NCBI RefSeq assembly: GCF_001282625.1
Contig: NZ_CTEJ01000001.1
Span: forward strand, 1-64,000
Source: Lascolabacillus massiliensis
GTDB lineage: Bacteria > Bacteroidota > Bacteroidia > Bacteroidales > Dysgonomonadaceae
Direction: 5' to 3'
Length of the DNA stretch: 64,000 bases
Below, piece after piece: positions 18,161 through 28,097 of the stretch (within the stretch, counting starts at the first letter, position 1; each line of letters starts with the position of its first letter). The notes under the pieces were generated by a model, which did no database searches, had not been told where the DNA came from, and saw nothing but the letters and a program-made list of their open reading frames with translations. Position numbers and translations under genes: made by a program.

Positions 18161-20230
18161 ATGGTAGAATTACTTTCTCTTGTTCATAACGAGCTTAAAT
18201 TCCCGATTGATAATCCGGTTTTGATATTTGCTATTCTTTTGTTGATAATACTTTTATCTCCTATACTACTTAAACGTTTTAATGTTCCCAGTATAATAGG
18301 TTGGATTATTGCAGGAGTAATAATTGGTCCTTATGGATTAAACTGGATAGATAATAATAATGCCGGTGTAGAGTTGTTTTCTACTATAGGTTTACTCTAC
18401 ATCATGTTTATTGTAGGTCTGGAACTTGATTTTAATGAGTTTATCCAGAACAGGAATAAAAGTCTCACTTTTGGATTTTTCACATTTATTCTTCCAATAA
18501 TAATCGGATTCCCAATATGTCACTACCTTCTTGGCTATGATGTAAATGCAAGTTTACTCACTGCAAGTATGTTTGCAACACATACATTAGTTGCATATCC
18601 TATTGTAAGCCGAATGGGGGTAGCCCGTAATCAGGCAGTAGCAATAACAGTAGGTGGTACTATACTTACAGATACAGCAGTACTAATAATATTGGCCCTC
18701 ATTTTATCCAACAGTGATGGCGGTCTGGAGATTGGATTCCTAATAAGACTTCTGATTTCACTTGCAGTATTCTCCGTTATTATTTTTATGGTGGTACCAA
18801 AAATAGCGAAGTGGTTCTTTAAAAGAGCTGATTCAGAGAAATACTCCAACTTTATATTCGTTCTGTTTATTGTATTTGCTTCCGGTTTTCTTGTTGAGCT
18901 TGGTGGCATTGAACCTATTATAGGTGCTTTTGCAGCCGGACTGGCATTAAACAGGTTAATTCCACACTCATCTGCATTGATGAATAGGATTGAATTCTTT
19001 GGGAATGCACTTTTCATCCCAATTTTCCTTATTTCGGTCGGTATGTTAGTGGATATGTCTATAGTTTTTGATGGACTTTGGACCATGATTGTTGCTGTTA
19101 CACTAACAATTGTAGCTTTAGCCGGCAAATGGGTCGCAGCATATGCTACACAAAAATCTTTTCAATATAGTTCTGTTCAGAGAAATATTATATTCGGTCT
19201 GAGCAGTTCACACGCAGCCGCAACCCTTGCAATTATACTTGTTGGTTACAGAGCAGAGATATTGGATGAATATATTCTTAACGGAACAATTATACTAATA
19301 CTTATAACATGTCTGATTGCAACACTGGTTACTCAAAAAGCAGCAAAGAAAATTGCCAGAAGTGAGGAGGATGCACCTTTAACACCTGCTGCAATGGGAG
19401 AGTTTGCGCAGGAGAAGATACTTGTTCCAATTGCAAACCCATTAAATATTGGTCACCATGTTGAGTTAGCTATGTTGCTGAAGGATAAAAAATCGGTCAA
19501 CTCTATCTCCCTCCTTGGGGTGATGGTGAATAATGAGGAGGTTGAAAAAAATATTGTCAATTTCAGAAAACAGCTTCAGGTATATATCTCCACAGCAACC
19601 GCAGCAGAAGTGGACGTGGATATTATTACTACCATAGATCATAATCCAGCTGATGGAATTGCAAGAATTGCAAAAGAAACAATGACCGATCTGGTAATTC
19701 TTGGATGGCCGGGAAAGGCAGGTATCTGGGACAAACTGCTTGGGGAGAGAATAGAGCAGATAGTTAAGAATTTAGATAAAAACTTATTTGTTTGTCATCT
19801 GGAACAAAATTTAATTACTCATAAAAGGATCGTTGTCCTGTCTCCTCCATTAGCCGAGAAAGAGGATGGCTTTTCATTGTGGGTTAAAAAGATCACCAAG
19901 CTCTCAACAGAACTTTCTATTCCAATATTGCTTTTGGGAGATCCACAAACATATAAGGTTATCTCATCACATAAAAAACCAGGAAACATTGTTTTTAAAC
20001 AATTCACAGATTGGGATAACCCGATGTCTTGCGGAAATGAAATTAAAGAGAATGATTTAATAGTTCTTATCTCAGCACATCAGGGTTATATTTCTCATAT
20101 CCCGGTCCTGGAGAGTCTGCCAACACGACTAGAGAATCGCTTCCCTAATCACAATAAAATCGTTGTGTATCCAAAACGTAATATAGTTGAGGAACTGCTG
20201 GAATCTGATGATTTTATTTTTACTCCATGA
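18161..20230 (+). CDS. CPA2-family cation/proton antiporter with USP-like tail
   Basis: 689 residues. The N-terminal 400 residues form about 12-13 membrane helices of a Na+/H+ exchanger (CPA2/KefB-type) domain: ILLSPILLKRFNVPSIIGW near the start, IMFIVGLELDF, and FGLSSSHAAATLAI. The C-terminal 280 residues hold two universal-stress-protein-like folds (from about 415, EKILVPIANPLNIGHHVELA, and from about 555, KRIVVLSPPL) rather than the RCK/TrkA-N domain of KefB/KefC. It would exchange Na+ or K+ for H+ across the inner membrane; ion specificity is not readable. Divergent from uvrA; the next gene is 53 bp downstream. Confidence 0.88.
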   Translation: MVELLSLVHNELKFPIDNPVLIFAILLLIILLSPILLKRFNVPSIIGWIIAGVIIGPYGLNWIDNNNAGVELFSTIGLLYIMFIVGLELDFNEFIQNRNKSLTFGFFTFILPIIIGFPICHYLLGYDVNASLLTASMFATHTLVAYPIVSRMGVARNQAVAITVGGTILTDTAVLIILALILSNSDGGLEIGFLIRLLISLAVFSVIIFMVVPKIAKWFFKRADSEKYSNFIFVLFIVFASGFLVELGGIEPIIGAFAAGLALNRLIPHSSALMNRIEFFGNALFIPIFLISVGMLVDMSIVFDGLWTMIVAVTLTIVALAGKWVAAYATQKSFQYSSVQRNIIFGLSSSHAAATLAIILVGYRAEILDEYILNGTIILILITCLIATLVTQKAAKKIARSEEDAPLTPAAMGEFAQEKILVPIANPLNIGHHVELAMLLKDKKSVNSISLLGVMVNNEEVEKNIVNFRKQLQVYISTATAAEVDVDIITTIDHNPADGIARIAKETMTDLVILGWPGKAGIWDKLLGERIEQIVKNLDKNLFVCHLEQNLITHKRIVVLSPPLAEKEDGFSLWVKKITKLSTELSIPILLLGDPQTYKVISSHKKPGNIVFKQFTDWDNPMSCGNEIKENDLIVLISAHQGYISHIPVLESLPTRLENRFPNHNKIVVYPKRNIVEELLESDDFIFTP

Positions 20231-20283
20231 TAAATGTGAAATAATAAATAATAACTACCTTTTAATATCTTTTCTTAATAGTA

Positions 20284-21804
20284 ATGAATAGAAAATTATT
20301 ATTTGTCTGCTTGTGTGCAATCACAATCCTTCTTTCTTCCTGTGGTACTTCTAAGAGTACACTTGCTTATCAGTCCGACTCAGCACCTAAAAGAGAGTTT
20401 AGGGGAGCATGGATACAAACCGTGGGGCAATCACGTTATAGTCAGATGAACAGTGCTGCTATGAAGCATTATTTATCAGAAATGGTAAGAAAACTTGATG
20501 AAGCAGGGGTTAATGCAGTAATATTTCAAATACGTCCCGAAGCAGATGCCTTTTACAAGTCTGATCTTGAACCGTGGAGCAGATTTCTTACAGGGCAGCA
20601 GGGTAAAGCTCCTGATGACCCTGAATTTGATCCACTTGCCTTTATAATAGAAGAGTGTCATAAGCGAGGTATGGAACTTCATGCATGGCTTAATCCATAC
20701 AGGGTAAAGACAAACATCACCAATTCTCTTGCCAATAATCATATTTTTTACAGATATCCTGAGAGATTTGTACAATATGGTAACCAGTTGTTTTTTGATC
20801 CGGGTCTTCCCGAAAACAGAACTTTTATTTGTGAAGTGGTTAGAGATATAGTTACACGTTATGATGTAGATGCAATTCATATGGATGACTATTTTTACCC
20901 ATATCCTATTGCAGGTGAACCTTTCCCTGATGATAAAAGTTTTATGCAGTTTGCTGCCTCTCAAGGTTTCTCCCCATCCCAGAGGAGCGATTGGCGCCGC
21001 AACAACGTAAACCTTCTTATTCAGCAGATTAAACTAACAATTGCCGGCACTAAGCCTTGGGTCCGTTTTGGAATCAGTCCTTTTGGAATTTACCGAAATA
21101 AGAGAAATGATCCAAACGGTAGTGATACAAATGGGTTGCAAAACTATGATGATCTTTATGCTGATATAAAACTATGGGTTGAGAAGGGATGGATAGATTA
21201 CAATTTGCCTCAGTTATATTGGGAAATTGGTCACTCTGCAGCTGACTACACAACCTTGCTTAATTGGTGGAGTATAAACAACTTTGGGCAGCATCTCTAT
21301 ATTGGTCAGGATCTTAAAAGGAGTATCGACAGAAATGAGCTTAACACAAAAATAGATCAAACAAGGAGATTGCCAATGGTTCATGGCAACTGCTACTGGT
21401 ATGGTTATCAGATTCTTGATAATTTTGCCGGTGTTGCAGAAATACTTAAGAATGATATCCATAGTTCAAAGTCATTAATCCCTGCATATACTCATATGCA
21501 TGATGGCAAACCCAAAAAGGTTAGTAAAATCTCTAATGTTTATACCGAGGATATGCATTTTCTTACCTGGGAGCATAACAGGGACAGTTCAAATCCGGAA
21601 ACAGCACAGAAATTTGTGATATATCGCTTCCGTGATAAAGAGAAAATAGATATAAACAGAGCAGAAAATATTGTAGATATAACACCGGATAATTTCTTAC
21701 TACTGCCATATGAGGGAGGAGAAAGCAGATGCACCTATGTGGTAACTGCCTTAGATGCTTTTGGAAATGAGTCAAAAGTCAGAAAAATTAAAGTAAAGCT
21801 ATAA
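20284..21804 (+). CDS. GHL10-family (DUF187) lipoprotein glycoside hydrolase
   Basis: 506 residues. Signal peptide with lipobox LSSC (Cys 20), so an outer- or inner-membrane lipoprotein. A glycosyl hydrolase-like 10 domain (about 38-370) starts REFRGAWIQTV, with VNAVIFQIRPEADAFY, HAWLNPYRV, DAIHMDDYFYPYP and WVRFGISPFGI. A fibronectin-III-like C-terminal region (about 395-506) ends the protein. Relatives such as YngK are thought to cut peptidoglycan or other glycans; the substrate is not established. It may be cotranscribed with the antiporter, but the link is only distance. Confidence 0.88.
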   Translation: MNRKLLFVCLCAITILLSSCGTSKSTLAYQSDSAPKREFRGAWIQTVGQSRYSQMNSAAMKHYLSEMVRKLDEAGVNAVIFQIRPEADAFYKSDLEPWSRFLTGQQGKAPDDPEFDPLAFIIEECHKRGMELHAWLNPYRVKTNITNSLANNHIFYRYPERFVQYGNQLFFDPGLPENRTFICEVVRDIVTRYDVDAIHMDDYFYPYPIAGEPFPDDKSFMQFAASQGFSPSQRSDWRRNNVNLLIQQIKLTIAGTKPWVRFGISPFGIYRNKRNDPNGSDTNGLQNYDDLYADIKLWVEKGWIDYNLPQLYWEIGHSAADYTTLLNWWSINNFGQHLYIGQDLKRSIDRNELNTKIDQTRRLPMVHGNCYWYGYQILDNFAGVAEILKNDIHSSKSLIPAYTHMHDGKPKKVSKISNVYTEDMHFLTWEHNRDSSNPETAQKFVIYRFRDKEKIDINRAENIVDITPDNFLLLPYEGGESRCTYVVTALDAFGNESKVRKIKVKL

Positions 21805-21814
21805 TTATTAATTA

Positions 21815-21822
21815 TATCTTTG
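21815..21822 (+). promoter_or_regulatory. -7 element of the RNA methyltransferase gene
   Basis: TATCTTTG, exact TAnnTTTG match, about 62 bp before the ATG at 21884. No good -33. Confidence 0.4.
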
Positions 21823-21883
21823 CATCGCAGAAATCTGTTAGATGACAAATAGCAGAGTATTATTATAGAATGAAATAAATCAG

Positions 21884-23422
21884 ATGGTAGAGAACGAACA
21901 ATTTCCCATGATAGCCAAAACTTTGGCAGAGCTTGAAGATGTATTGGCTGAAGAGTTGATCGGGTTAGGTGCAGATAACGTAGTGATAGGTACTCGCATG
22001 GTGTCATTTACAGGTGATAATGCCTTGATGTACAAGGCTAATCTGCATTGCCGTACAGCACTGCGTATATTGAAACCTATATATGAGTTTAAGGCAGAAA
22101 CAGCTGATGAGGTGTATGAAGCAATTAAACAGCTTAACTGGGAAAATTACCTCTCACTCAACTCTACTTTCTCAATTGATGCAGTGGTCTTTTCTCATAT
22201 CTTTAATCATTCAAAGTTTGTAGCATACAGGGTAAAGGATGCTATAGCCGACTGGTTCATGGAGAGATATGAAAAGCGGCCTTCAGTGAGTTTGACAAAC
22301 CCGGATGTTATGCTGAATATACATGTATCACATAACAAATGTACACTTTCACTGGATAGCTCCGGAGAATCTCTGCATAAACGTGGTTATCGAATCGCAC
22401 AGACTGAGGCGCCCCTAAGCGAGGTGCTTGCAGCCGGAATGATTCTTAAATCCGGCTGGAGAGGTGAAAGTGCATTCATTGACCCAATGTGTGGATCTGG
22501 TACAATTTTAATTGAGGCGGCAATGATTGCTTTGGGTATTCCTCCCGGAATTCACCGTCCAAGTTTTGCATTTGAGAAATGGAGCGACTTTGATAAAGAT
22601 CTTTTTAGTGAGATATATAATGATGATTCCGGCAACAGAGAGATGAAATATCCTATTATTGGATCTGATATCTCATCTAAAGCGATTTCAATTGCAGAGA
22701 AGAATATAAGGAATGCTGGTCTCAAGAATTATATCGAATTAAGTGTTAGGCCTTTACAGCAATATACCGAAGCTCCTGCAGAAACAGGAATTATAATAAC
22801 GAACCCTCCATATGGCGAGCGTATAAAAGTGGATGAGCTGGATGAACTTTACTCAATGATAGGTGAACGATTCAAACATGTTTTTGCAGGCTACAGGGCA
22901 TATATTCTCAGTTATCGTAAAGAGTCGTTCGATGCAGTCGGATTAAAGCATTCCAGGCGCTTTTTTCTATACAACGGACCACTGGAATGTGAAATGCGGG
23001 AGTATGAAATATTCTCAGGAAAGCGAAAAGAGCTCCCAAAGGAAAAAAGAGATCATTCCAGACAAGGTAGAAAAGACAACTATCATAATGAGCGAAACTC
23101 AAGAGAGGGATATCGTCGTTCAAGACGCTCTGAAAAGGGGGAGGATGAGCAAGGCAGAACCGACTTCAGCAGTCAGAGAAGAGAAGGCAGTCACGGAAGA
23201 GAGGATAAATCCGTAAGAGAAAATAGGCCCTGGAGAGAGGATAGACCAAAAAGGGAAAACAAAACAGGCAGACCCGGAGAGGGAGGCCGTTCATTTGATG
23301 CCAGGAGTAAAGACAAACCCGGAAAGAGTAATGGAGAAAAAAGAGGCTCCTTTTCTGGCAGAAGCTCCAGATCTGATTCAGGCAAGAGTCCCCGATCCTT
23401 TAAACCTAAGAAAAAAGATTAA
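21884..23422 (+). CDS. THUMP-domain RNA guanine N2-methyltransferase with basic tail
   Basis: 512 residues. THUMP RNA-binding domain (about 50-165) and a Rossmann methyltransferase (about 170-372) with DPMCGSGT (200-207) and the NPPY motif (307-310). It matches RlmL/YcbY N-terminal-type enzymes that make m2G in 23S rRNA; the exact target base is inferred only. From about residue 380 to 512 there is a low-complexity tail rich in Arg, Glu, Lys, Ser and Gly (GYRRSRRSEKGED, SFSGRSSRSDSG), which likely binds RNA and is unusual in length. Convergent with menE, 16 bp apart. Confidence 0.9.
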   Translation: MVENEQFPMIAKTLAELEDVLAEELIGLGADNVVIGTRMVSFTGDNALMYKANLHCRTALRILKPIYEFKAETADEVYEAIKQLNWENYLSLNSTFSIDAVVFSHIFNHSKFVAYRVKDAIADWFMERYEKRPSVSLTNPDVMLNIHVSHNKCTLSLDSSGESLHKRGYRIAQTEAPLSEVLAAGMILKSGWRGESAFIDPMCGSGTILIEAAMIALGIPPGIHRPSFAFEKWSDFDKDLFSEIYNDDSGNREMKYPIIGSDISSKAISIAEKNIRNAGLKNYIELSVRPLQQYTEAPAETGIIITNPPYGERIKVDELDELYSMIGERFKHVFAGYRAYILSYRKESFDAVGLKHSRRFFLYNGPLECEMREYEIFSGKRKELPKEKRDHSRQGRKDNYHNERNSREGYRRSRRSEKGEDEQGRTDFSSQRREGSHGREDKSVRENRPWREDRPKRENKTGRPGEGGRSFDARSKDKPGKSNGEKRGSFSGRSSRSDSGKSPRSFKPKKKD

Positions 23423-23438
23423 AGGAAAATAGTTCATT

Positions 23439-24512
23439 TTATAGCTCTATATTTAATTCAGCAAGTTTTTTCAACGATTTACGGTCAATCTTGCCATTGC
23501 CAGTCATAGGTATTGACTCCACATTGATTATATACAGAGGCTGCTGATATCGAGGCAGTATTTTATTTACATACTCTTCTGCCTGATATTTATCATCAAT
23601 ATTATCAACAATCAGTACAACTGCTTCACCTAATTTAGTGTGAGGTACAGAACTGATTGCATAGTTACCTTTTAGATACGGTTGAAGGGTATCTTCAACC
23701 TCTTCAGCCTGAACCTTTATCCCGCCAGTGTTGATTATATTGTCAACTCTGCCTATAACCCTGAAGGTGGCGTCATCCCGAAGTTCAACAATGTCATTAG
23801 TTACAATAGGAGCATCAGATATTTTTGGTGCATCAATAATAAGTGTACTGTTGTCGGACAACTTCAGATTCACTCCCGAAAGTGGGGTGTAGAAATCTGA
23901 TACACCCTCTCCATTTATCTTTCTAATAGCAATGTGTGATAATGTTTCTGTCATGCCATAAGTAGAAAAGAGAGAGTTGGGAAGTAACTTTAAATCCTCT
24001 TCCAGTTCTTTATCAATAGCACCGCCACCAATTATTATATTGCTAATCTGACTTAGTCGTATTCTCTCTTTCTCAGAATTAAGTGAGTTATATACCTGTA
24101 AAGGAACCATTGCTGCAAAATCAAATGATGATGATACCTCTCTCAAAGGGTTACCGTTTGGTGTTACAGGATATATATGCATACCGCAGTAGATTGCACG
24201 CACAAGCATCATCTTACCTGCAATATATTCAGTAGAAAGACAGAGCAGAGCCCTGTCATTCTCTTTCAGCTTAAAGTATTCACAGGTCATAGCAGCACTT
24301 TCAATCATTTTTTGTTTGTCTACTATGATCTCTTTGGGTTTTCCTGTTGATCCTGAAGTAAAAAGCTTTATTCTATTATCCAAAGAAAACCACTCATTCA
24401 GGAAAGTGTATATCTGCTCAAGGAAACCTGAGCTTTTAAAGTAGAGTGGCATCTCTGCTCCCATGAAATCTTCCCTGTAAAAAATCTTCCCTGAGATCTT
24501 AATCTTATCCAT
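23439..24512 (-). CDS. menE: o-Succinylbenzoate-CoA ligase
   Basis: Adenylates o-succinylbenzoate and loads CoA in menaquinone synthesis. 357 residues, shorter than the about 450-480 of E. coli or Bacillus MenE because the N-terminal part is reduced; this short form is usual in Bacteroidetes. The P-loop FTSGSTGKPKE, the STYGMTET motif, the hinge GRVDNIINTGG and the C-terminal Lys in TGNGKIDRKS are all present. The start overlaps menC by 8 nt. Last gene of the men operon. No terminator was seen in the 16 bp before rlmL-like on the other strand. Confidence 0.93.
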   Translation of the reverse strand: MDKIKISGKIFYREDFMGAEMPLYFKSSGFLEQIYTFLNEWFSLDNRIKLFTSGSTGKPKEIIVDKQKMIESAAMTCEYFKLKENDRALLCLSTEYIAGKMMLVRAIYCGMHIYPVTPNGNPLREVSSSFDFAAMVPLQVYNSLNSEKERIRLSQISNIIIGGGAIDKELEEDLKLLPNSLFSTYGMTETLSHIAIRKINGEGVSDFYTPLSGVNLKLSDNSTLIIDAPKISDAPIVTNDIVELRDDATFRVIGRVDNIINTGGIKVQAEEVEDTLQPYLKGNYAISSVPHTKLGEAVVLIVDNIDDKYQAEEYVNKILPRYQQPLYIINVESIPMTGNGKIDRKSLKKLAELNIEL

Positions 24513-25563
24513 TTATAATTTTATTTATTCCGGGGAAACTTCCTTCCGGATCAAACCATAAATATTCTCCCTTAATTTCTAATGGCAAAGGTGTATTGTT
24601 CAAGTATAAAGATCCTGTCCCCAATCCTTGTGGTATGCTGATGTTGAGTGTTGAGCACCATTGAGATATTGAATTAAGTCCGATATTTGATTCCAATGCT
24701 GAAGTTATCCAATAACCTATTCCAAGCTCTTCAGCAATGGAAATCCACTCTTCACAACCGCTTATGCCTCCATGCAGAGAGGGTTTAAGGATAATATATT
24801 GCGGATTGATAGTGGTAAGTAAACTCTTTTTCTCCACATAGCTGTTTATTCCAATTAGCTCTTCGTCCAATGCAATAGGGATTAAAGAATTCCGGCACAG
24901 GTAAGACATATCTTTCTGAAGTCCTGCCTTTATAGGCTGTTCAATTGAATGAATATTCAATTCGGCGAGTTGATTTAACTTGACTAATACATCATGATAA
25001 CTGAATCCTCCGTTTGCATCAACTCTAAGTTCCAGTTCTTCAGGGGTGAATTGTTGACGTATATACTTTAACAACTCAATCTCCTTATTGAAATCAATAG
25101 CTCCTATTTTCAGTTTTATACATCTGAATCCTTTTTCTAAAGCAGCTTCTATTCTGCTCTTCATCTCAGAGAAGTCACCCATCCAGATTAGACCATTTAT
25201 TTTTATTCCCTCTTCTCCTCTGCTGAAACGTGTATCCCAGAGCTGCCATGATTGCTGCTGATAATGACGCATAGCTGTTTCCAGACCAAAAAGAATGGAG
25301 GGGTAGTTTTTAAGGCTGGCTGAGTCGACTAACTGTTTTTCTTCAACTGTCTTGCAAAACGATTTCAGCTGCTGTTCATACTCATCACTGTAATCGCAGC
25401 TTAAATCGGGTAGTGGAGCACATTCACCTATACCAATGTGTGATGGGTTGTTACAGTTTTTAAAAATAATGTACCATACCTTATGATCAATATAAACCCC
25501 ACGCGAAGTGCCGGCAGGGTTTTTAAACTTTAATGTATATGGTACAATTTCTATTTTAAACAT
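24505..25563 (-). CDS. menC: o-Succinylbenzoate synthase
   Basis: Dehydrates SHCHC to o-succinylbenzoate; enolase superfamily. 352 residues, normal length. Catalytic KLKIG (Lys pair), metal ligands in RVDANGGF, IEQP and ALDEEL, and the second Lys in ILKPSLHGG are present. 8-nt overlap with menE and 32 bp after menB. Confidence 0.93.
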   Translation of the reverse strand: MFKIEIVPYTLKFKNPAGTSRGVYIDHKVWYIIFKNCNNPSHIGIGECAPLPDLSCDYSDEYEQQLKSFCKTVEEKQLVDSASLKNYPSILFGLETAMRHYQQQSWQLWDTRFSRGEEGIKINGLIWMGDFSEMKSRIEAALEKGFRCIKLKIGAIDFNKEIELLKYIRQQFTPEELELRVDANGGFSYHDVLVKLNQLAELNIHSIEQPIKAGLQKDMSYLCRNSLIPIALDEELIGINSYVEKKSLLTTINPQYIILKPSLHGGISGCEEWISIAEELGIGYWITSALESNIGLNSISQWCSTLNISIPQGLGTGSLYLNNTPLPLEIKGEYLWFDPEGSFPGINKIING

Positions 25564-25595
25564 TACTGATTTACATACAGTATTATAACTATTGA

Positions 25596-26417
25596 TCAGG
25601 GTAGTTTAGGGAATTTCTTAAAATCAGGATCACGTTTCTCCAAAAAGGCCTGTTTCCCTTCCTGAGCCTCTTCGGTAAGGTAATAGAGCATAGTTGCATC
25701 ACCTGCTAGTTCCTGAATTCCTGCTTGTCCGTCCAATTCTGCATTCAATCCTGCTTTTATCATACGTAGTGCAAGGGGACTGTGCTTCATCATTGCTTCA
25801 GCCCACTCAACAACCTCATCTTCAAGTTTGTCAAAAGGAACAACTTTGTTTACCAGACCCATGTCAAGGGCTTCCTGTGCAGAGTACTGGCGACAGAGGA
25901 ACCAAATTTCCCTGGCTTTCTTCTGACCTACAATACGTGCCAGATAGGATGATCCGAAACCTGCATCGAAACTTCCAACTCTGGGGCCGGTCTGACCAAA
26001 TATTGCATTTTCTGAAGCGATTGTAAGATCACATACAACATGCAAGACATGTCCTCCTCCAATTGCATATCCATTTACCATTGCAATTACCGGTTTAGGT
26101 ATGGATCTTATCTGTTTCTGAACATCCAGAACATTTAAGCGAGGAACGCCATCTTTACCAATATATCCTCCCTTGCCTTTCACATTCTGATCCCCACCGG
26201 AGCAAAATGCTTTGTCGCCCGCACCTGTTAGAACAACAACACTAACCTCTTCCATTTCGCGGCAAATGCGAAGTGCATCACTCATTTCCCCTGTAGTTGT
26301 TGGAGTAAAAGCATTACGGTATCTGGGACGGTTAATAGTTATACGGGCAATACCGTTGTAAAAGTCAAACAGAATATCTTCATATTCCTTTATTTTTGTC
26401 CAATTCCTTGTTGTCAT
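25596..26417 (-). CDS. menB: 1,4-Dihydroxy-2-naphthoyl-CoA synthase
   Basis: Crotonase-fold ring-closing enzyme of menaquinone synthesis. 273 residues, standard length. [10 protein letters not shown], the oxyanion-hole CSGGDQ and [11 protein letters not shown], and [17 protein letters not shown] are typical. The ATG overlaps the menD stop by 4 nt (ATGA), so translation is coupled. Confidence 0.96.
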   Translation of the reverse strand: MTTRNWTKIKEYEDILFDFYNGIARITINRPRYRNAFTPTTTGEMSDALRICREMEEVSVVVLTGAGDKAFCSGGDQNVKGKGGYIGKDGVPRLNVLDVQKQIRSIPKPVIAMVNGYAIGGGHVLHVVCDLTIASENAIFGQTGPRVGSFDAGFGSSYLARIVGQKKAREIWFLCRQYSAQEALDMGLVNKVVPFDKLEDEVVEWAEAMMKHSPLALRMIKAGLNAELDGQAGIQELAGDATMLYYLTEEAQEGKQAFLEKRDPDFKKFPKLP

Positions 26418-28084
26418 AATTTACTGTTTTCCTGTTGTTGATAATATGATTTTATCTCTAAACTGTTCTTCTCAATAGTAGTAAAAACCTCCAGAATTAC
26501 AGGAGATTTACTCTCAGGAGCAAGTAGTTTTAAAATCTGTTTTTGTAACTCATCTGAGTTATTTGCTGATAAATATATAAAACCTTGCTGCTCTGCCCAG
26601 CTTTTCACAGATGTGTTGTGGGCCGCAGTAATATAATCATTTAAAGCTTCTGAATTATTTAATCCGGGCAGAGTGTCAAATATTCCACCCCCACCATTAT
26701 TATTTATCATAATTCTTAAATTGGGAGATATATAACGATTCCATATCCCATTAATATCATAAAAGAAGCTTAAGTCACCCGTAAGCAATACTGTCATACT
26801 GTTAACTGCTGCAGAATATCCAACAGCTGTTGACAGTGAACCTTCAATTCCATTTGTGCCACGATTGCTGAAACATTTAGTACCTGCAGGCAGATTAAAT
26901 AGTTGAGCCAGATAGACGGAGTGACTGTTTGCAAGCTGCAGTGATACATTTTCAGGCAGCGAGTTCAGAAGTAATCCTGTTGCATACAGATCTGAATATT
27001 CAGCATCCGGTTCTGAAAAAACAGAACATCTATCTTTCCATAAATTCTTATATACCGGGGATATTGATGAGGCATCTGTTCCCCCTGAAATATGTCTTAA
27101 GAATGTTTCATTATCACTTGTAATAACATCTGTGACACTCATATATGTGTCTATAACCTCTCCAGATGGTGATATGTGCCAATGCTCAATAACCTTAGCT
27201 TTGCGAATAAAATTTTTCAATCTCTTGGAAACCGTATGTCCTCCAATTGTAATCAGAAGTTCAGGTGATAAATCAAGCATTTCCTGCTCAGTAGATGTCC
27301 TTAACAACACTTCATAAGCTCTGTTTTCCCTGTCAGAAATATTTGAGAGATGATCTGACAGTACAACCACATTATACTCAGAGCTTAATTCATTAAGAAT
27401 GCCCGAAATATTGTTGTCAGGAGGAAGCTGTCCAACAATTATCATCTTTTTGTCAAAGCTCAAAAATCGTTCTCTGTAATTATCCTGATCTGATATTTTG
27501 AACTCCTGAGAAGACTTGCGAATCACCCTTGTATCCGGAAGTGATTCTACATTAAAATTAAATAGTGGCTCTTCTAACTGAATATTGATGTGTGAAGGAC
27601 CCTTTCTTCTGTTATCCAGATTTAAAATAGCTTCATTAATCAACCTGTTGCAATACCATAAGTCACTACTGTTTCTTACAACAGGCAGCTGCACAGAACA
27701 ATTTACCAATTTTCCAAAAACAGCGATCTGAGGTATTGTCTGCCCATCCATCTGACCTATCCACTCCTGAGGCCTGTCAGCACTCAATACAAGCAGAGGC
27801 AGCTCCTGATAATATGCTTCAGCTACAGCAGGAGCCAGGTTAAGAGTAGCAGTGCCAGAAGTGCAGCAAACAGCTGCTGGTTTGCCTGTAGCTTGTATAA
27901 TTCCCAGTGCAAAAAAACCGGCACTACGTTCATCTACAATGCTATAGCAAGTAAAGTCAGCATCATTTGCAAATGAATGAATTAGTGGAGAGTTTCTTGA
28001 ACCGGGAGACAGCACTACCTGAGTTATATCGTGTGCTTTTAATAAAGCAACAAGTTCCAAAACACTTTTTTTATCTGAATACAT
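26414..28084 (-). CDS. menD: 2-Succinyl-5-enolpyruvyl-6-hydroxy-3-cyclohexene-1-carboxylate synthase
   Basis: ThDP enzyme joining isochorismate and 2-oxoglutarate. 556 residues, full length. Conserved N-terminal [11 protein letters not shown], the Glu-bearing [26 protein letters not shown], and the ThDP site [25 protein letters not shown] and [13 protein letters not shown] are present. 13 bp after menF. Confidence 0.96.
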   Translation of the reverse strand: MYSDKKSVLELVALLKAHDITQVVLSPGSRNSPLIHSFANDADFTCYSIVDERSAGFFALGIIQATGKPAAVCCTSGTATLNLAPAVAEAYYQELPLLVLSADRPQEWIGQMDGQTIPQIAVFGKLVNCSVQLPVVRNSSDLWYCNRLINEAILNLDNRRKGPSHINIQLEEPLFNFNVESLPDTRVIRKSSQEFKISDQDNYRERFLSFDKKMIIVGQLPPDNNISGILNELSSEYNVVVLSDHLSNISDRENRAYEVLLRTSTEQEMLDLSPELLITIGGHTVSKRLKNFIRKAKVIEHWHISPSGEVIDTYMSVTDVITSDNETFLRHISGGTDASSISPVYKNLWKDRCSVFSEPDAEYSDLYATGLLLNSLPENVSLQLANSHSVYLAQLFNLPAGTKCFSNRGTNGIEGSLSTAVGYSAAVNSMTVLLTGDLSFFYDINGIWNRYISPNLRIMINNNGGGGIFDTLPGLNNSEALNDYITAAHNTSVKSWAEQQGFIYLSANNSDELQKQILKLLAPESKSPVILEVFTTIEKNSLEIKSYYQQQENSKL

Positions 28085-28097
28085 CTGTAAGCCTTAA

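Noticed and set aside
18631-19128. 165-codon minus-strand open frame inside the antiporter gene
   Set aside because: It mirrors a hydrophobic membrane-helix frame on the opposite strand, has no start signal or family match, and the plus-strand gene is clear.
20476-20964. 162-codon minus-strand frame inside the GHL10 gene
   Set aside because: The antisense frame has no recognisable motif, unusual amino-acid use, and lies wholly within a confident gene.
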